Source of the DNA: a virus
Length of the DNA: 35,700 nt
Direction: 5' to 3' (one strand)
IMG/VR virus record: IMGVR_UViG_3300006128_000005
Location: 1-35,700 of that record
A program made the position numbers and the translations under genes. The first letter of the stretch is position 1. Each line of letters starts with the position of its first letter. The notes under the pieces were generated by a model, which worked only from the letters and a program-made list of their open reading frames with translations, searched no databases and was not told the DNA's origin. Below, in pieces: positions 5,630-11,741 of this stretch.

Positions 5630-6603
5630 ACTTTATGAATACTGCCTCTAAATTCATACTCGTCCTCGCCACAAACCATAATCAATTCAGGCATAAGCAT
5701 TCTACCTTGGTCAAATGAGAGCATTACAAAGCCTGAGCGCCAATCTTTAGGGGAATCCTCGCAATATTCAAAGGTGCTAGAAAATGGGTCTGCTAGGCAG
5801 CCAGTTTGAACCCCCCAAAACGTTCCTTGGTAATTTGAAATTGGGCTGGCACATAAAACGTGCGTATGGCCTGTGACTATGTTTGTATTGCCTGCTGCCA
5901 TCAAATTGCTATATCCAGCCGTTCTACCGCCTTTAAAACGGTGTTTTACAACCGTTTCCTCGCCAATCCAATATGACCAGCAAGTTTTCCATTCAGGAAA
6001 GTGATATTTAAGGCTAAAACCGTCAACTCCGCTATATTCAGGCACTTTATTAACTAGCCAGGACTCGTAGCGCATGTCATGGTTTCCAAGGGTCCAAATA
6101 AGCTCGCAACCTGCTGGCTTGTGTTTGACTATTTCGTCTAAATGGTAACGGCAAGCATTTAACTCTTGTAAAACCGTAGGCTTTTGGTCGTAATTGATAC
6201 TGGGGAATCTTGATAGAACCTGGCCGTCAAATGCGTCACCGTTGCAAATAATGACCTCAGGCTTGAACTCATCAATCATTTTGATAAGCGCCTTAAAAGC
6301 CGTAGTGGTTGTATCGGTAAAATGTGCGTCTGAAAAGACAATAACCCTTTTAACCTTGTCAACGTCTATGCCTCTGCGAACGTTGTGCGGTGTTTGCTCT
6401 ATCTTTTTGGGCCTTTCTTTTTTAGGGTCTCTCAAAGAGTTAAACGTAGGCAGTTTGATGCTGTAGCGAATTTCTATATTTTTGCGCCTTGTCATGGCGC
6501 TTCTAGGGTTTACACCTATCTTTTCAGCTACAAGGGTTGGCGAGCCTAACTCTTTCCAAATTTTAATAAATTCTTGATCAGATACCGCAGAAGTAAATCC
6601 CAT
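5626..6603 (-). CDS. Calcineurin-like metallophosphoesterase with N-terminal helix-turn-helix
   Basis: 325 residues. Residues 8-45 (QEFIKIWKELGSPTLVAEKI, then GVNPRSAMTRR) look like a helix-turn-helix DNA-binding segment. From about 85 the metallophosphoesterase motifs run in order: SDAH (91-94), NGDAFDG (121-127), GNHD (173-176), KHRF with H221, and GHTH (245-248), so all expected metal ligands are present. Enzymes of this fold hydrolyse phosphomono- or diesters, including DNA ends. The HTH plus nuclease-like domain suggests a DNA-targeted enzyme, which is inference. It forms a two-gene leftward unit with the SprT-like protease. The ATG at 6603 is preceded by AAAGGAAA. Confidence 0.85.
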   Translation of the reverse strand: MGFTSAVSDQEFIKIWKELGSPTLVAEKIGVNPRSAMTRRKNIEIRYSIKLPTFNSLRDPKKERPKKIEQTPHNVRRGIDVDKVKRVIVFSDAHFTDTTTTAFKALIKMIDEFKPEVIICNGDAFDGQVLSRFPSINYDQKPTVLQELNACRYHLDEIVKHKPAGCELIWTLGNHDMRYESWLVNKVPEYSGVDGFSLKYHFPEWKTCWSYWIGEETVVKHRFKGGRTAGYSNLMAAGNTNIVTGHTHVLCASPISNYQGTFWGVQTGCLADPFSSTFEYCEDSPKDWRSGFVMLSFDQGRMLMPELIMVCGEDEYEFRGSIHKV

Positions 6604-6622
6604 GATTTTCCTTTGTGATAAA

Positions 6623-6651
6623 GTTGCTAAATACTAACCTATTATTGCAAC
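6623..6651. promoter_or_regulatory. Imperfect dyad in a divergent intergenic gap
   Basis: GTTGC (6623-6627) and GCAAC (6647-6651) form outer arms, and AATA/TATT form inner arms around the centre CTAACC. The dyad is centred between the leftward phosphoesterase and the rightward nuclease genes and could be an operator. It differs in sequence from the dyad at 1808-1825. Confidence 0.35.
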
Positions 6652-6658
6652 AAATCAA
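6631..6658 (-). promoter_or_regulatory. Weak leftward promoter candidate for the phosphoesterase/protease pair
   Basis: On the minus strand, TTGATT and TAGTAT are spaced by 16 bases (4/6 each). It lies in the only gap upstream of the inverted pair, so a promoter is expected somewhere here, but the match is modest. Confidence 0.3.
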
Positions 6659-6951
6659 TGACTTATTACGCAAAACGCACCGATGCCAATCAAAAGGAAA
6701 TCGTAAATGCTTTTAAAGATATGGGTTGCAGCATATTTGATACATCTCGTATTGGTATGGGCTTTCCTGATTTGGTTATAGGAAAGAACGGTAAAACGGT
6801 TTTAGTAGAAATAAAATCATCTGAAAAAGCCAAGTTCACAACTGCACAAGACCTTTTTATGATGAATTGGAAAGGCTCTACTGTTTGCAGGGTGCATGAT
6901 TTGGAGGGTGTCAAAACTATTGTGAAAGTTCTTGACAATGACAATGGATAA
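6658..6951 (+). CDS. VRR-NUC / Holliday-junction-resolvase-like nuclease
   Basis: 97 residues of the small PD-(D/E)XK type. FPDLVIGKNGKTVLVEIKSS (36-55) contains the catalytic set P37-D38, E51 and K53, followed by Q64 in FTTAQ. Length and order match stand-alone VRR-NUC or archaeal-Hjc-like phage nucleases, which cut branched DNA during replication, recombination or before packaging. No clear ribosome-binding sequence precedes the ATG at 6658, and a TATTAT at 6640-6645 would give a nearly leaderless mRNA, so the start is less certain than the protein family. Confidence 0.8.
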   Translation: MTYYAKRTDANQKEIVNAFKDMGCSIFDTSRIGMGFPDLVIGKNGKTVLVEIKSSEKAKFTTAQDLFMMNWKGSTVCRVHDLEGVKTIVKVLDNDNG

Positions 6952-6959
6952 GGCAAAAT
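6932..6959 (+). promoter_or_regulatory. Candidate rightward promoter with perfect TTGACA
   Basis: TTGACA at 6932-6937, a 16-base spacer and CAAAAT at 6954-6959. The -35 is perfect and the -10 matches 4/6. It overlaps the end of the nuclease gene and points at the gene block from 7007. The predicted start lies at the beginning of the stem-loop at 6966-6982. Confidence 0.4.
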
Positions 6960-6965
6960 ATTGAA

Positions 6966-6982
6966 ACTAGAACTTTTCTAGT
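6966..6982 (+). terminator. Short stem-loop followed by five T: terminator or 5' leader hairpin
   Basis: ACTAGAA and TTCTAGT form a perfect 7-bp stem around CTT, followed by C and five T (6984-6988). This could end the nuclease transcript. The stem is AT-rich and the T-run short, so it may be weak or act as a 5' stabilising hairpin for the promoter at 6932-6959. Confidence 0.45.
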
Positions 6983-7006
6983 CTTTTTGATCAAAAGGAA
7001 ATTAAC

Positions 7007-7273
7007 ATGGGTAAGATGGACGCAGAAGTATTTAAGTCTGGTGCAAGTGGCGAGAAAGTTCCTAAGGGTGCTTTGTCTAGCGACACAACTGGCGAGCGTA
7101 AAATGAAGATTACTGGCGGTGTTGGTATGGGTAAGGCTGATGCAATGGGTAGCCGTCCTCTAAGCCATGCTGGTAACTTTGAAGGTAAATTGGGCGAAAT
7201 GAATGATGGCAATATGGGCGAGCGTGAGTGCTATTCCCATAAACGCTATGAGCATGCCCAAGACGGCAAGTAA
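7007..7273 (+). CDS. Hypothetical Gly/Lys-rich phage protein
   Basis: 88 residues, low in hydrophobics and rich in Gly, Lys, Ser and Met: MGKMDAEVFKSGASGEKVPK at the start and GNFEGKLGEMNDGNMGERE later. Probably poorly ordered. A strong AAAAGGAAA precedes the ATG. It is the first gene after the TTGACA promoter candidate and is followed by a long stem-loop, so it may be expressed at a high and separate level. I cannot assign a function. Confidence 0.65.
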   Translation: MGKMDAEVFKSGASGEKVPKGALSSDTTGERKMKITGGVGMGKADAMGSRPLSHAGNFEGKLGEMNDGNMGERECYSHKRYEHAQDGK

Positions 7274-7281
7274 ATAAAGGC

Positions 7282-7318
7282 GAAGGGCCTACAAGCACGT
7301 GAAACTTGTAAGCCCTTC
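7282..7318 (+). terminator. Strong two-part stem-loop between genes
   Basis: GAAGGGC (7282-7288) pairs with GCCCTTC (7312-7318), and TACAAG (7290-7295) pairs with CTTGTA (7305-7310), with a single C/A mismatch between and a nine-base loop. It has no T-run, so it is a weak intrinsic terminator at best; it could be a 3' stabiliser, processing site or partial terminator between 7273 and 7345. Confidence 0.5.
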
Positions 7319-7344
7319 TAACCACTTAGTAATCGGAGAACTAA

Positions 7345-7623
7345 ATGGCTGGTATAGATTCTAAAGTTAGCTGTAAAGAATGTCGATATTATCGGAATGC
7401 CGATATTATGGGCCGTTGCCACCGCTTTCCTGAAGCTGTCAATAAAACTATGAATGATTGGTGCGGTGAGTGGAAGTCACTTATTCCGCCACCAGTTATT
7501 GAATATATGGTTCAAGATTTGTCTAATCAGCCAAATGAAGCAAGAGCCAAAATCTTAGAAGAGGCAGCAAAGGTTCAACCCAAGCCTAAAGGCAGACCTA
7601 AAAAGGTTGAAAATGCCATCTAA
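7345..7623 (+). CDS. Small Cys-rich protein with AT-hook-like tail
   Basis: 92 residues. C10, C13, C25 and C40 (SCKECRYYRNAD, GRCHRF, DWCGEW) form a likely zinc or metal site of the type common in short phage proteins. The C-terminus KPKGRPKK (80-87) matches an AT-hook core and would bind the minor groove of AT-rich DNA. A DNA-binding accessory role is inferred. CGGAGAACTAA precedes the ATG; it overlaps the next gene by 11 nt. Confidence 0.65.
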   Translation: MAGIDSKVSCKECRYYRNADIMGRCHRFPEAVNKTMNDWCGEWKSLIPPPVIEYMVQDLSNQPNEARAKILEEAAKVQPKPKGRPKKVENAI

Positions 7624-7789
7624 CGCACATATAACTATCGAAGTTGACGATGATGGTTTTGTTGAGTTTATTTGTAAATCAAATGGACCTGACGAAGCCC
7701 ACCGAGTCATGATAGAAGTTATGGATTTAATTGACCGTTTTAATGGTCACAATGCTATTAGTCCAACTGAAACGCATGGTGTGCAATGA
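7613..7789 (+). CDS. Hypothetical 58-residue protein
   Basis: Begins MPSNAHITIEVDDDGFVEFI, an acidic beta-hairpin-like start, followed by a helix (AHRVMIEVMDLIDRF). Start taken at the ATG at 7613; a TTG two codons earlier is open. It overlaps both neighbours (11 nt upstream, ATGA downstream), placing it in the same translation unit as the GroES-like gene. Confidence 0.6.
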   Translation: MPSNAHITIEVDDDGFVEFICKSNGPDEAHRVMIEVMDLIDRFNGHNAISPTETHGVQ

Positions 7790-8091
7790 AACTACAACCT
7801 TTAAACGACAAAATAGTAGTAAAACCTGAAAAACGACAGCTTAGTTCCATTATTTATGTTGAAAACAAGGAAGTTGACAACATGGGAACGGTTGTCGCTG
7901 TAGGCCCTGGCAAAAAAGTTAATGGACGCAGAGAAGCTATGCCTATTAATGTGGGGGCTTATGTTCGCTTTGGAACAATGAATGACAACGCTAAAGACGA
8001 ATATTTAAAGTATTTTGAGTATTTTGAAGAAGGTGAACGCTATCTCGTTATGAGTTGGCAGGACATTTGTTTTGAACAGGAGATTGCATAA
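7786..8091 (+). CDS. GroES-like co-chaperonin (Cpn10 family)
   Basis: The 101-residue product follows the GroES layout: the opening strand LQPLNDKIVVKP (3-14), a short mobile-loop region with the hydrophobic patch SSIIYV (20-25) that would contact GroEL, then MGTVVAVGPGKKVNGRREAM (33-52), VGAYVRFG (56-63), and the closing strand YLVMSWQDIC. Bacterial GroES is about 97 residues, so length fits. T4 gp31 is the classic phage co-chaperonin replacing GroES for capsid folding; P22-type coat proteins are known GroEL clients, so assisting coat folding is a reasonable inference. No groEL gene is present, so it must use host GroEL. Coupled by ATGA to the gene before and TAATG to the gene after. Confidence 0.8.
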   Translation: MKLQPLNDKIVVKPEKRQLSSIIYVENKEVDNMGTVVAVGPGKKVNGRREAMPINVGAYVRFGTMNDNAKDEYLKYFEYFEEGERYLVMSWQDICFEQEIA

Positions 8092-8291
8092 TGGAAGATA
8101 TTGTTACAAATCAATCGTTATTAGAGAAAATAATGGCGCATTTTGGCTGGTATAAGGTTAAAAAAGTAGAGTTTGAGTTTGAGAGCTTTGACATTACCTA
8201 TTCTTTTAATAATAAAAAACCTGAACCTACTTTTCCAGTAAAGCCAGCCCTTAAAAAGGCTACCACTAGAAAGCCAAAAAATGGCAACTAA
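8091..8291 (+). CDS. Hypothetical 66-residue protein with basic tail
   Basis: MEDIVTNQSLLEKIMAHFGW opens an alpha/beta protein; the C-terminal third is Pro/Lys-rich (KPALKKATTRKPKNGN) and likely disordered. Its start overlaps the GroES-like stop (TAATG), its end overlaps the next gene by 11 nt. Not recognised. Confidence 0.6.
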   Translation: MEDIVTNQSLLEKIMAHFGWYKVKKVEFEFESFDITYSFNNKKPEPTFPVKPALKKATTRKPKNGN

Positions 8292-8556
8292 ACATGACAA
8301 ACCAATCCCTCATAAAACCACAGGGAAAGACAAAACATACAACCCAACCGAAAAAGGCGCTGGTATGACCGCTAAAGGTCGTGCTGAATACAACGCTAAA
8401 AACGGCAGTCATTTAAAGCCTCCTGCGCCAAATCCTAAAACAGAAAAGGACAAAGGCCGTAAGGCTTCTTTCTGTGCAAGGATGGAAGGTGTAGTTAAAA
8501 AAGCCAAAGGTCCAGCTGAAAGGGCCAAAGCATCACTTAAAAACTGGAACTGTTAA
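8281..8556 (+). CDS. Conserved phage protein, DUF6321-like
   Basis: 91 residues, highly basic. The order YNPTEKGAGMTAKGRAEYNA, GSHLKPPAPNP, RKASFCARMEGV and the terminal LKNWNC matches a small family widespread in tailed phages (I recall it as DUF6321). Its function is not established; it often sits near packaging or DNA-modification genes, as here. Confidence 0.7.
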   Translation: MATKHDKPIPHKTTGKDKTYNPTEKGAGMTAKGRAEYNAKNGSHLKPPAPNPKTEKDKGRKASFCARMEGVVKKAKGPAERAKASLKNWNC

Positions 8557-8558
8557 TC

Positions 8559-8705
8559 ATGCCACTCAAAAAATCCGCAAGCGAGAAAGCATTTAAAGAA
8601 AACATCAAAACCGAAGTAAAAGTTGGTGGTAAGCCTGTAAAGCAGGCTGTTGCCATTGCCTATGCCGTTAAACGTGAAGCAGCTAAGAAAGGAAAGAAAA
8701 AATGA
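8559..8705 (+). CDS. 48-residue basic phage protein
   Basis: MPLKKSASEKAFKENIKTEV followed by KQAVAIAYAVKREAAKKGKK. This 'KKAFxENIKxE ... KQAVAIAYAVKR' pattern is a very common small phage protein near the preceding family. Basic and helical, possibly nucleic-acid-associated. It ends in an ATGA overlap with the next gene. Confidence 0.75.
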   Translation: MPLKKSASEKAFKENIKTEVKVGGKPVKQAVAIAYAVKREAAKKGKKK

Positions 8706-8896
8706 ACATTAAAGACATTGAAATTGAATTAACACATACCGCTGGCGAAGTAGAATTGATTCTTGCTGGCTTGCGTAAGTTACCTATGGAATTGGTTCAA
8801 GAACTGCATGGAAAAATAATTAACCTTGCAAATCAAAAGGTTGCAGATCATATTGCTGCAAATACACCAGCAACACCTGAAACTCCAGCCCAGTGA
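8702..8896 (+). CDS. Hypothetical 64-residue protein
   Basis: MNIKDIEIELTHTAGEVELI then LAGLRKLPMELVQELHGKII: helical, with a Pro/Thr-rich tail (NTPATPETPAQ). Overlaps the basic protein upstream by ATGA and the methyltransferase downstream by GTGA. Family not recognised. Confidence 0.65.
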   Translation: MNIKDIEIELTHTAGEVELILAGLRKLPMELVQELHGKIINLANQKVADHIAANTPATPETPAQ

Positions 8897-10101
8897 AAAT
8901 AGAACAGCGCACCGTTGATTCGTTGATTCCTTACATCAACAATAGCCGAAAGCATTCAAATGACCAAGTGGCTCAAATTGCAGCCAGCATTAGAGAGTTT
9001 GGTTGGACTAATCCCATATTGGTTGATGGCGCTAATGGCATTATTGCTGGGCATGGCCGTCTGCTTGCTGCTCGCAAGTTGTCTATGGATAAAGTTCCTG
9101 TTATCGAACTTGCCCATCTATCAGAGACTCAAAAAAAGGCTCTTATTATTGCTGACAATAAGTTAGCTTTAAACAGCGATTGGGATACAGAGTTATTAAC
9201 AGTAGAACTACAAGACCTATTAGGCGAAGATTTCAACTTAGACCTATTAGGCTTTGATAAAGACGAATTAGACGCTTTATTGAACGTAATAGAGCCAACA
9301 GAGGGATTAACCGATGAAGATGCTGTTCCTGATGCTCCGCTTACACCTAAGTCGAAGATGGGCGATATATTTAGTCTTGGAAACCATCGTCTTATGTGCG
9401 GTGATTCAACTTCTATTGATAGCGTAGAAAAGCTGACAAACGGTTTAGTTGACATATTAGTTACCGATCCGCCATATAACGTTGCATACGAAGGAAAGAC
9501 CAAAGACGCACTAACCATTCAAAACGACTCTATGGGAGATGAAGCGTTCCGCCAGTTCCTAAGAGATGCTTTTGTAGCGGCAGACGCTGTAATGAAGCCA
9601 GGCGCTGTGTTTTATATTTGGCATGCTGACTCAGAAGGCTATAACTTTAGGGGTGCTTGTAAAGACGCTGGCTGGAAGGTCCGTCAATGCCTAATATGGC
9701 AAAAAGACACAATGGTTATGGGCCGTCAAGACTATCATTGGAAACATGAACCTTGTCTATACGGCTGGAAAGACGGTGCAGGGCATCTATGGGCCTCAGA
9801 CCGTAAGCAAACCACTCTTATAGAGTGCAAGCGTCCTAAGCGTAACGATATCCACCCAACGATGAAGCCTGTAGAGCTTATGGAGTATCAGATACTGAAC
9901 AACACCAAAGGACAGGATTTGGTGCTAGACTTATTTGGTGGTTCAGGGTCTACCCTAATTGCTGCTGAAAAAACAGGCAGAAAAGCGGCTTTAATGGAGC
10001 TAGACCCCAAGTATTGTGACGTCATTATCAAACGATGGCAGGAATTTACTGGAAAGCAGGCAATCCATATAGAATCAGGCCTAGAGTTCGATAAACTTTA
10101 A
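8893..10101 (+). CDS. ParB-domain / DNA methyltransferase fusion (N4/N6-type)
   Basis: 402 residues. The N-terminal ParB/sulfiredoxin-type nuclease-like domain shows LIPYINNSRKHS (11-22) and GIIAGHGRLLAARK (49-62). After a linker, the methyltransferase has the catalytic DPPY at 192-195 and the SAM-binding FGGSGST at 348-354. This order (catalytic motif before SAM motif) is the beta-class arrangement. It methylates an amino group of adenine or cytosine; specificity cannot be read. ParB-methyltransferase fusions are common in phages and often lack a partner restriction enzyme. Starts at GTG inside a GTGA overlap. Probably protects phage DNA or sets transcription or packaging marks. Confidence 0.85.
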   Translation: MKIEQRTVDSLIPYINNSRKHSNDQVAQIAASIREFGWTNPILVDGANGIIAGHGRLLAARKLSMDKVPVIELAHLSETQKKALIIADNKLALNSDWDTELLTVELQDLLGEDFNLDLLGFDKDELDALLNVIEPTEGLTDEDAVPDAPLTPKSKMGDIFSLGNHRLMCGDSTSIDSVEKLTNGLVDILVTDPPYNVAYEGKTKDALTIQNDSMGDEAFRQFLRDAFVAADAVMKPGAVFYIWHADSEGYNFRGACKDAGWKVRQCLIWQKDTMVMGRQDYHWKHEPCLYGWKDGAGHLWASDRKQTTLIECKRPKRNDIHPTMKPVELMEYQILNNTKGQDLVLDLFGGSGSTLIAAEKTGRKAALMELDPKYCDVIIKRWQEFTGKQAIHIESGLEFDKL

Positions 10102-10121
10102 ACATTTTCCGTTAATAAAAG

Positions 10122-10472
10122 ATGCAAGAACATATTCCTACTGAAAAGACCAAAGTTCAGGTTCTGCAAGCTGCAGGGCTTGGGCTTCCGCATGAGCAAA
10201 TTGGCGCTTTAATTGGTATATGCGACAAGACATTACGCAAGCATTACGAGATAGAACTTGCGCTTGGTAAGGCTCAAGCGTCCGCTAAAGTGGCCAATTC
10301 CTTGTTTAATAAGGCTATAAAAGGCGATACAACGGCAGCTATTTGGTGGACCAAGGCTCAAATGGGCTGGGGTGAAACCAATACAACCAAGTTGGCCAAC
10401 GCAGACGGTTCAAACATAACTGGCTTTGAGATCATCCTAACCGATATTGATGGAACAAGATCAGAGGCTTAA
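10122..10472 (+). CDS. Terminase small subunit
   Basis: 116 residues. The N-terminal helix-turn-helix (AGLGLPHEQIGALIGICDKT, 18-37) would recognise the packaging site. The helical middle (KVANSLFNKAIKGD, then TAAIWWTKAQMGW) matches small terminase subunits of PBSX-like and related phages. It lies directly before the large subunit and overlaps it by 23 nt. The ribosome-binding sequence is weak (ATAAAAG). Confidence 0.8.
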   Translation: MQEHIPTEKTKVQVLQAAGLGLPHEQIGALIGICDKTLRKHYEIELALGKAQASAKVANSLFNKAIKGDTTAAIWWTKAQMGWGETNTTKLANADGSNITGFEIILTDIDGTRSEA

Positions 10473-11739
10473 CCAGGTTCTTGCTAAGGCAAGATTCCCT
10501 AAAAAGCTGGAAGTTCTATTTAATCCAAAGAACTGCCGTTACCGCATACTTTACGGAGGGCGAGGCGGATCAAAGTCTTGGAATATAGCCAGGGCTTTGC
10601 TTATTAAAGGCTTTAGAAGCCCACTGCGTATCCTTTGCGCTCGAGAGTTCCAAACATCTATTAGGGATTCGGTCCATAAGCTATTGTGCGACCAAATAGA
10701 AAACCTAGAGTTAGGTTGGTATTACAACATTACTCAGAACTCTATTGTAGGCAAAAACGGCACAGAGTTTACCTTTGTGGGCATTAAAAACAACACTAAC
10801 AACGTAAAATCTATCGAAGGAATTGATATTTGTTGGGTGGAGGAGGCGCAGAGCGTAAGTGCTAATTCCTGGAATGTATTAATACCAACAATCCGTAAGG
10901 AAGGCTCGGAGATATGGATTTCATTTAATCCTGAGTTAGAAACCGATGAGACCTATAAACGCTTTATATTGAACCCACCTGAAGATTCTGTGGTGCAGAA
11001 AATAAACTGGTCTGATAACCCTTGGTTTCCTGAGGTTCTAGACTTAGAGCGCCAGGCACTTAAAAATAGGGATTTATCCGCTTATAACAACGTTTGGGAG
11101 GGTATTTGCCGAACTCAAATCGATGGCGCTGTATTTGGTAAAGAGATGGAAGTGGCCGAGCTAGACGGCAGGATTACTAGAGTGCCTTACGATCCAATTA
11201 AGCCTGTTCATGCTGTGTTCGACCTTGGGTGGGCCGATTCAACAGCCATTTGGTTTGTGCAATTTATTGGCATGGAAATTAGGGTTATTCGATATATAGA
11301 GGACAACCAAAAAACTATAAGCCATTACCTAGCCCAAATGCAGACCTATGGCTATGTGTATGACACCTTATGGCTACCCCATGACGCTGCCGCTAAGAAC
11401 TTAGGCACAGGCAAATCTATTGAGGAAATAGTGCGTTCTACTGGCTGGAAGGTGCAAATACTAGACCGAGTGCCTATTACTGATTCTATAAACGCAGCAA
11501 GAACTATCTTTGCAAAATGCTATTTTGATAGGCAAAATTGCGAAGAAGGCTTACAATGCTTAAGACATTATCGCTATGACGTTGATCCTGAAACTGGCGC
11601 ATTTAGTCAGAAGCCTATTCATGACCAATATTCTCATGGCGCAGATGCCTTTAGATATATTGGATTGATGGTCAACGAGCCTAAGAAGCCGAAGCCACAA
11701 AGACAAAATTATGCCCAGTTGGGCAGTTGGATGGGATAA
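10450..11739 (+). CDS. Terminase large subunit
   Basis: 429-residue packaging motor and nuclease. The ATPase domain has Walker A GGRGGSKS (36-43) and Walker B DICWVEEA (126-133). The RNase-H-like nuclease domain has D258 in AVFDLGWADS, D312 in LPHDAAAKN and D399 in SHGADAFRY, all in the expected order. Type is Terminase_3/XtmB-like. With a P22-like capsid and a circular assembly, headful packaging with circular permutation is likely. Start taken at the ATG at 10450. Confidence 0.95.
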   Translation: MEQDQRLNQVLAKARFPKKLEVLFNPKNCRYRILYGGRGGSKSWNIARALLIKGFRSPLRILCAREFQTSIRDSVHKLLCDQIENLELGWYYNITQNSIVGKNGTEFTFVGIKNNTNNVKSIEGIDICWVEEAQSVSANSWNVLIPTIRKEGSEIWISFNPELETDETYKRFILNPPEDSVVQKINWSDNPWFPEVLDLERQALKNRDLSAYNNVWEGICRTQIDGAVFGKEMEVAELDGRITRVPYDPIKPVHAVFDLGWADSTAIWFVQFIGMEIRVIRYIEDNQKTISHYLAQMQTYGYVYDTLWLPHDAAAKNLGTGKSIEEIVRSTGWKVQILDRVPITDSINAARTIFAKCYFDRQNCEEGLQCLRHYRYDVDPETGAFSQKPIHDQYSHGADAFRYIGLMVNEPKKPKPQRQNYAQLGSWMG

Positions 11740-11741
11740 AT

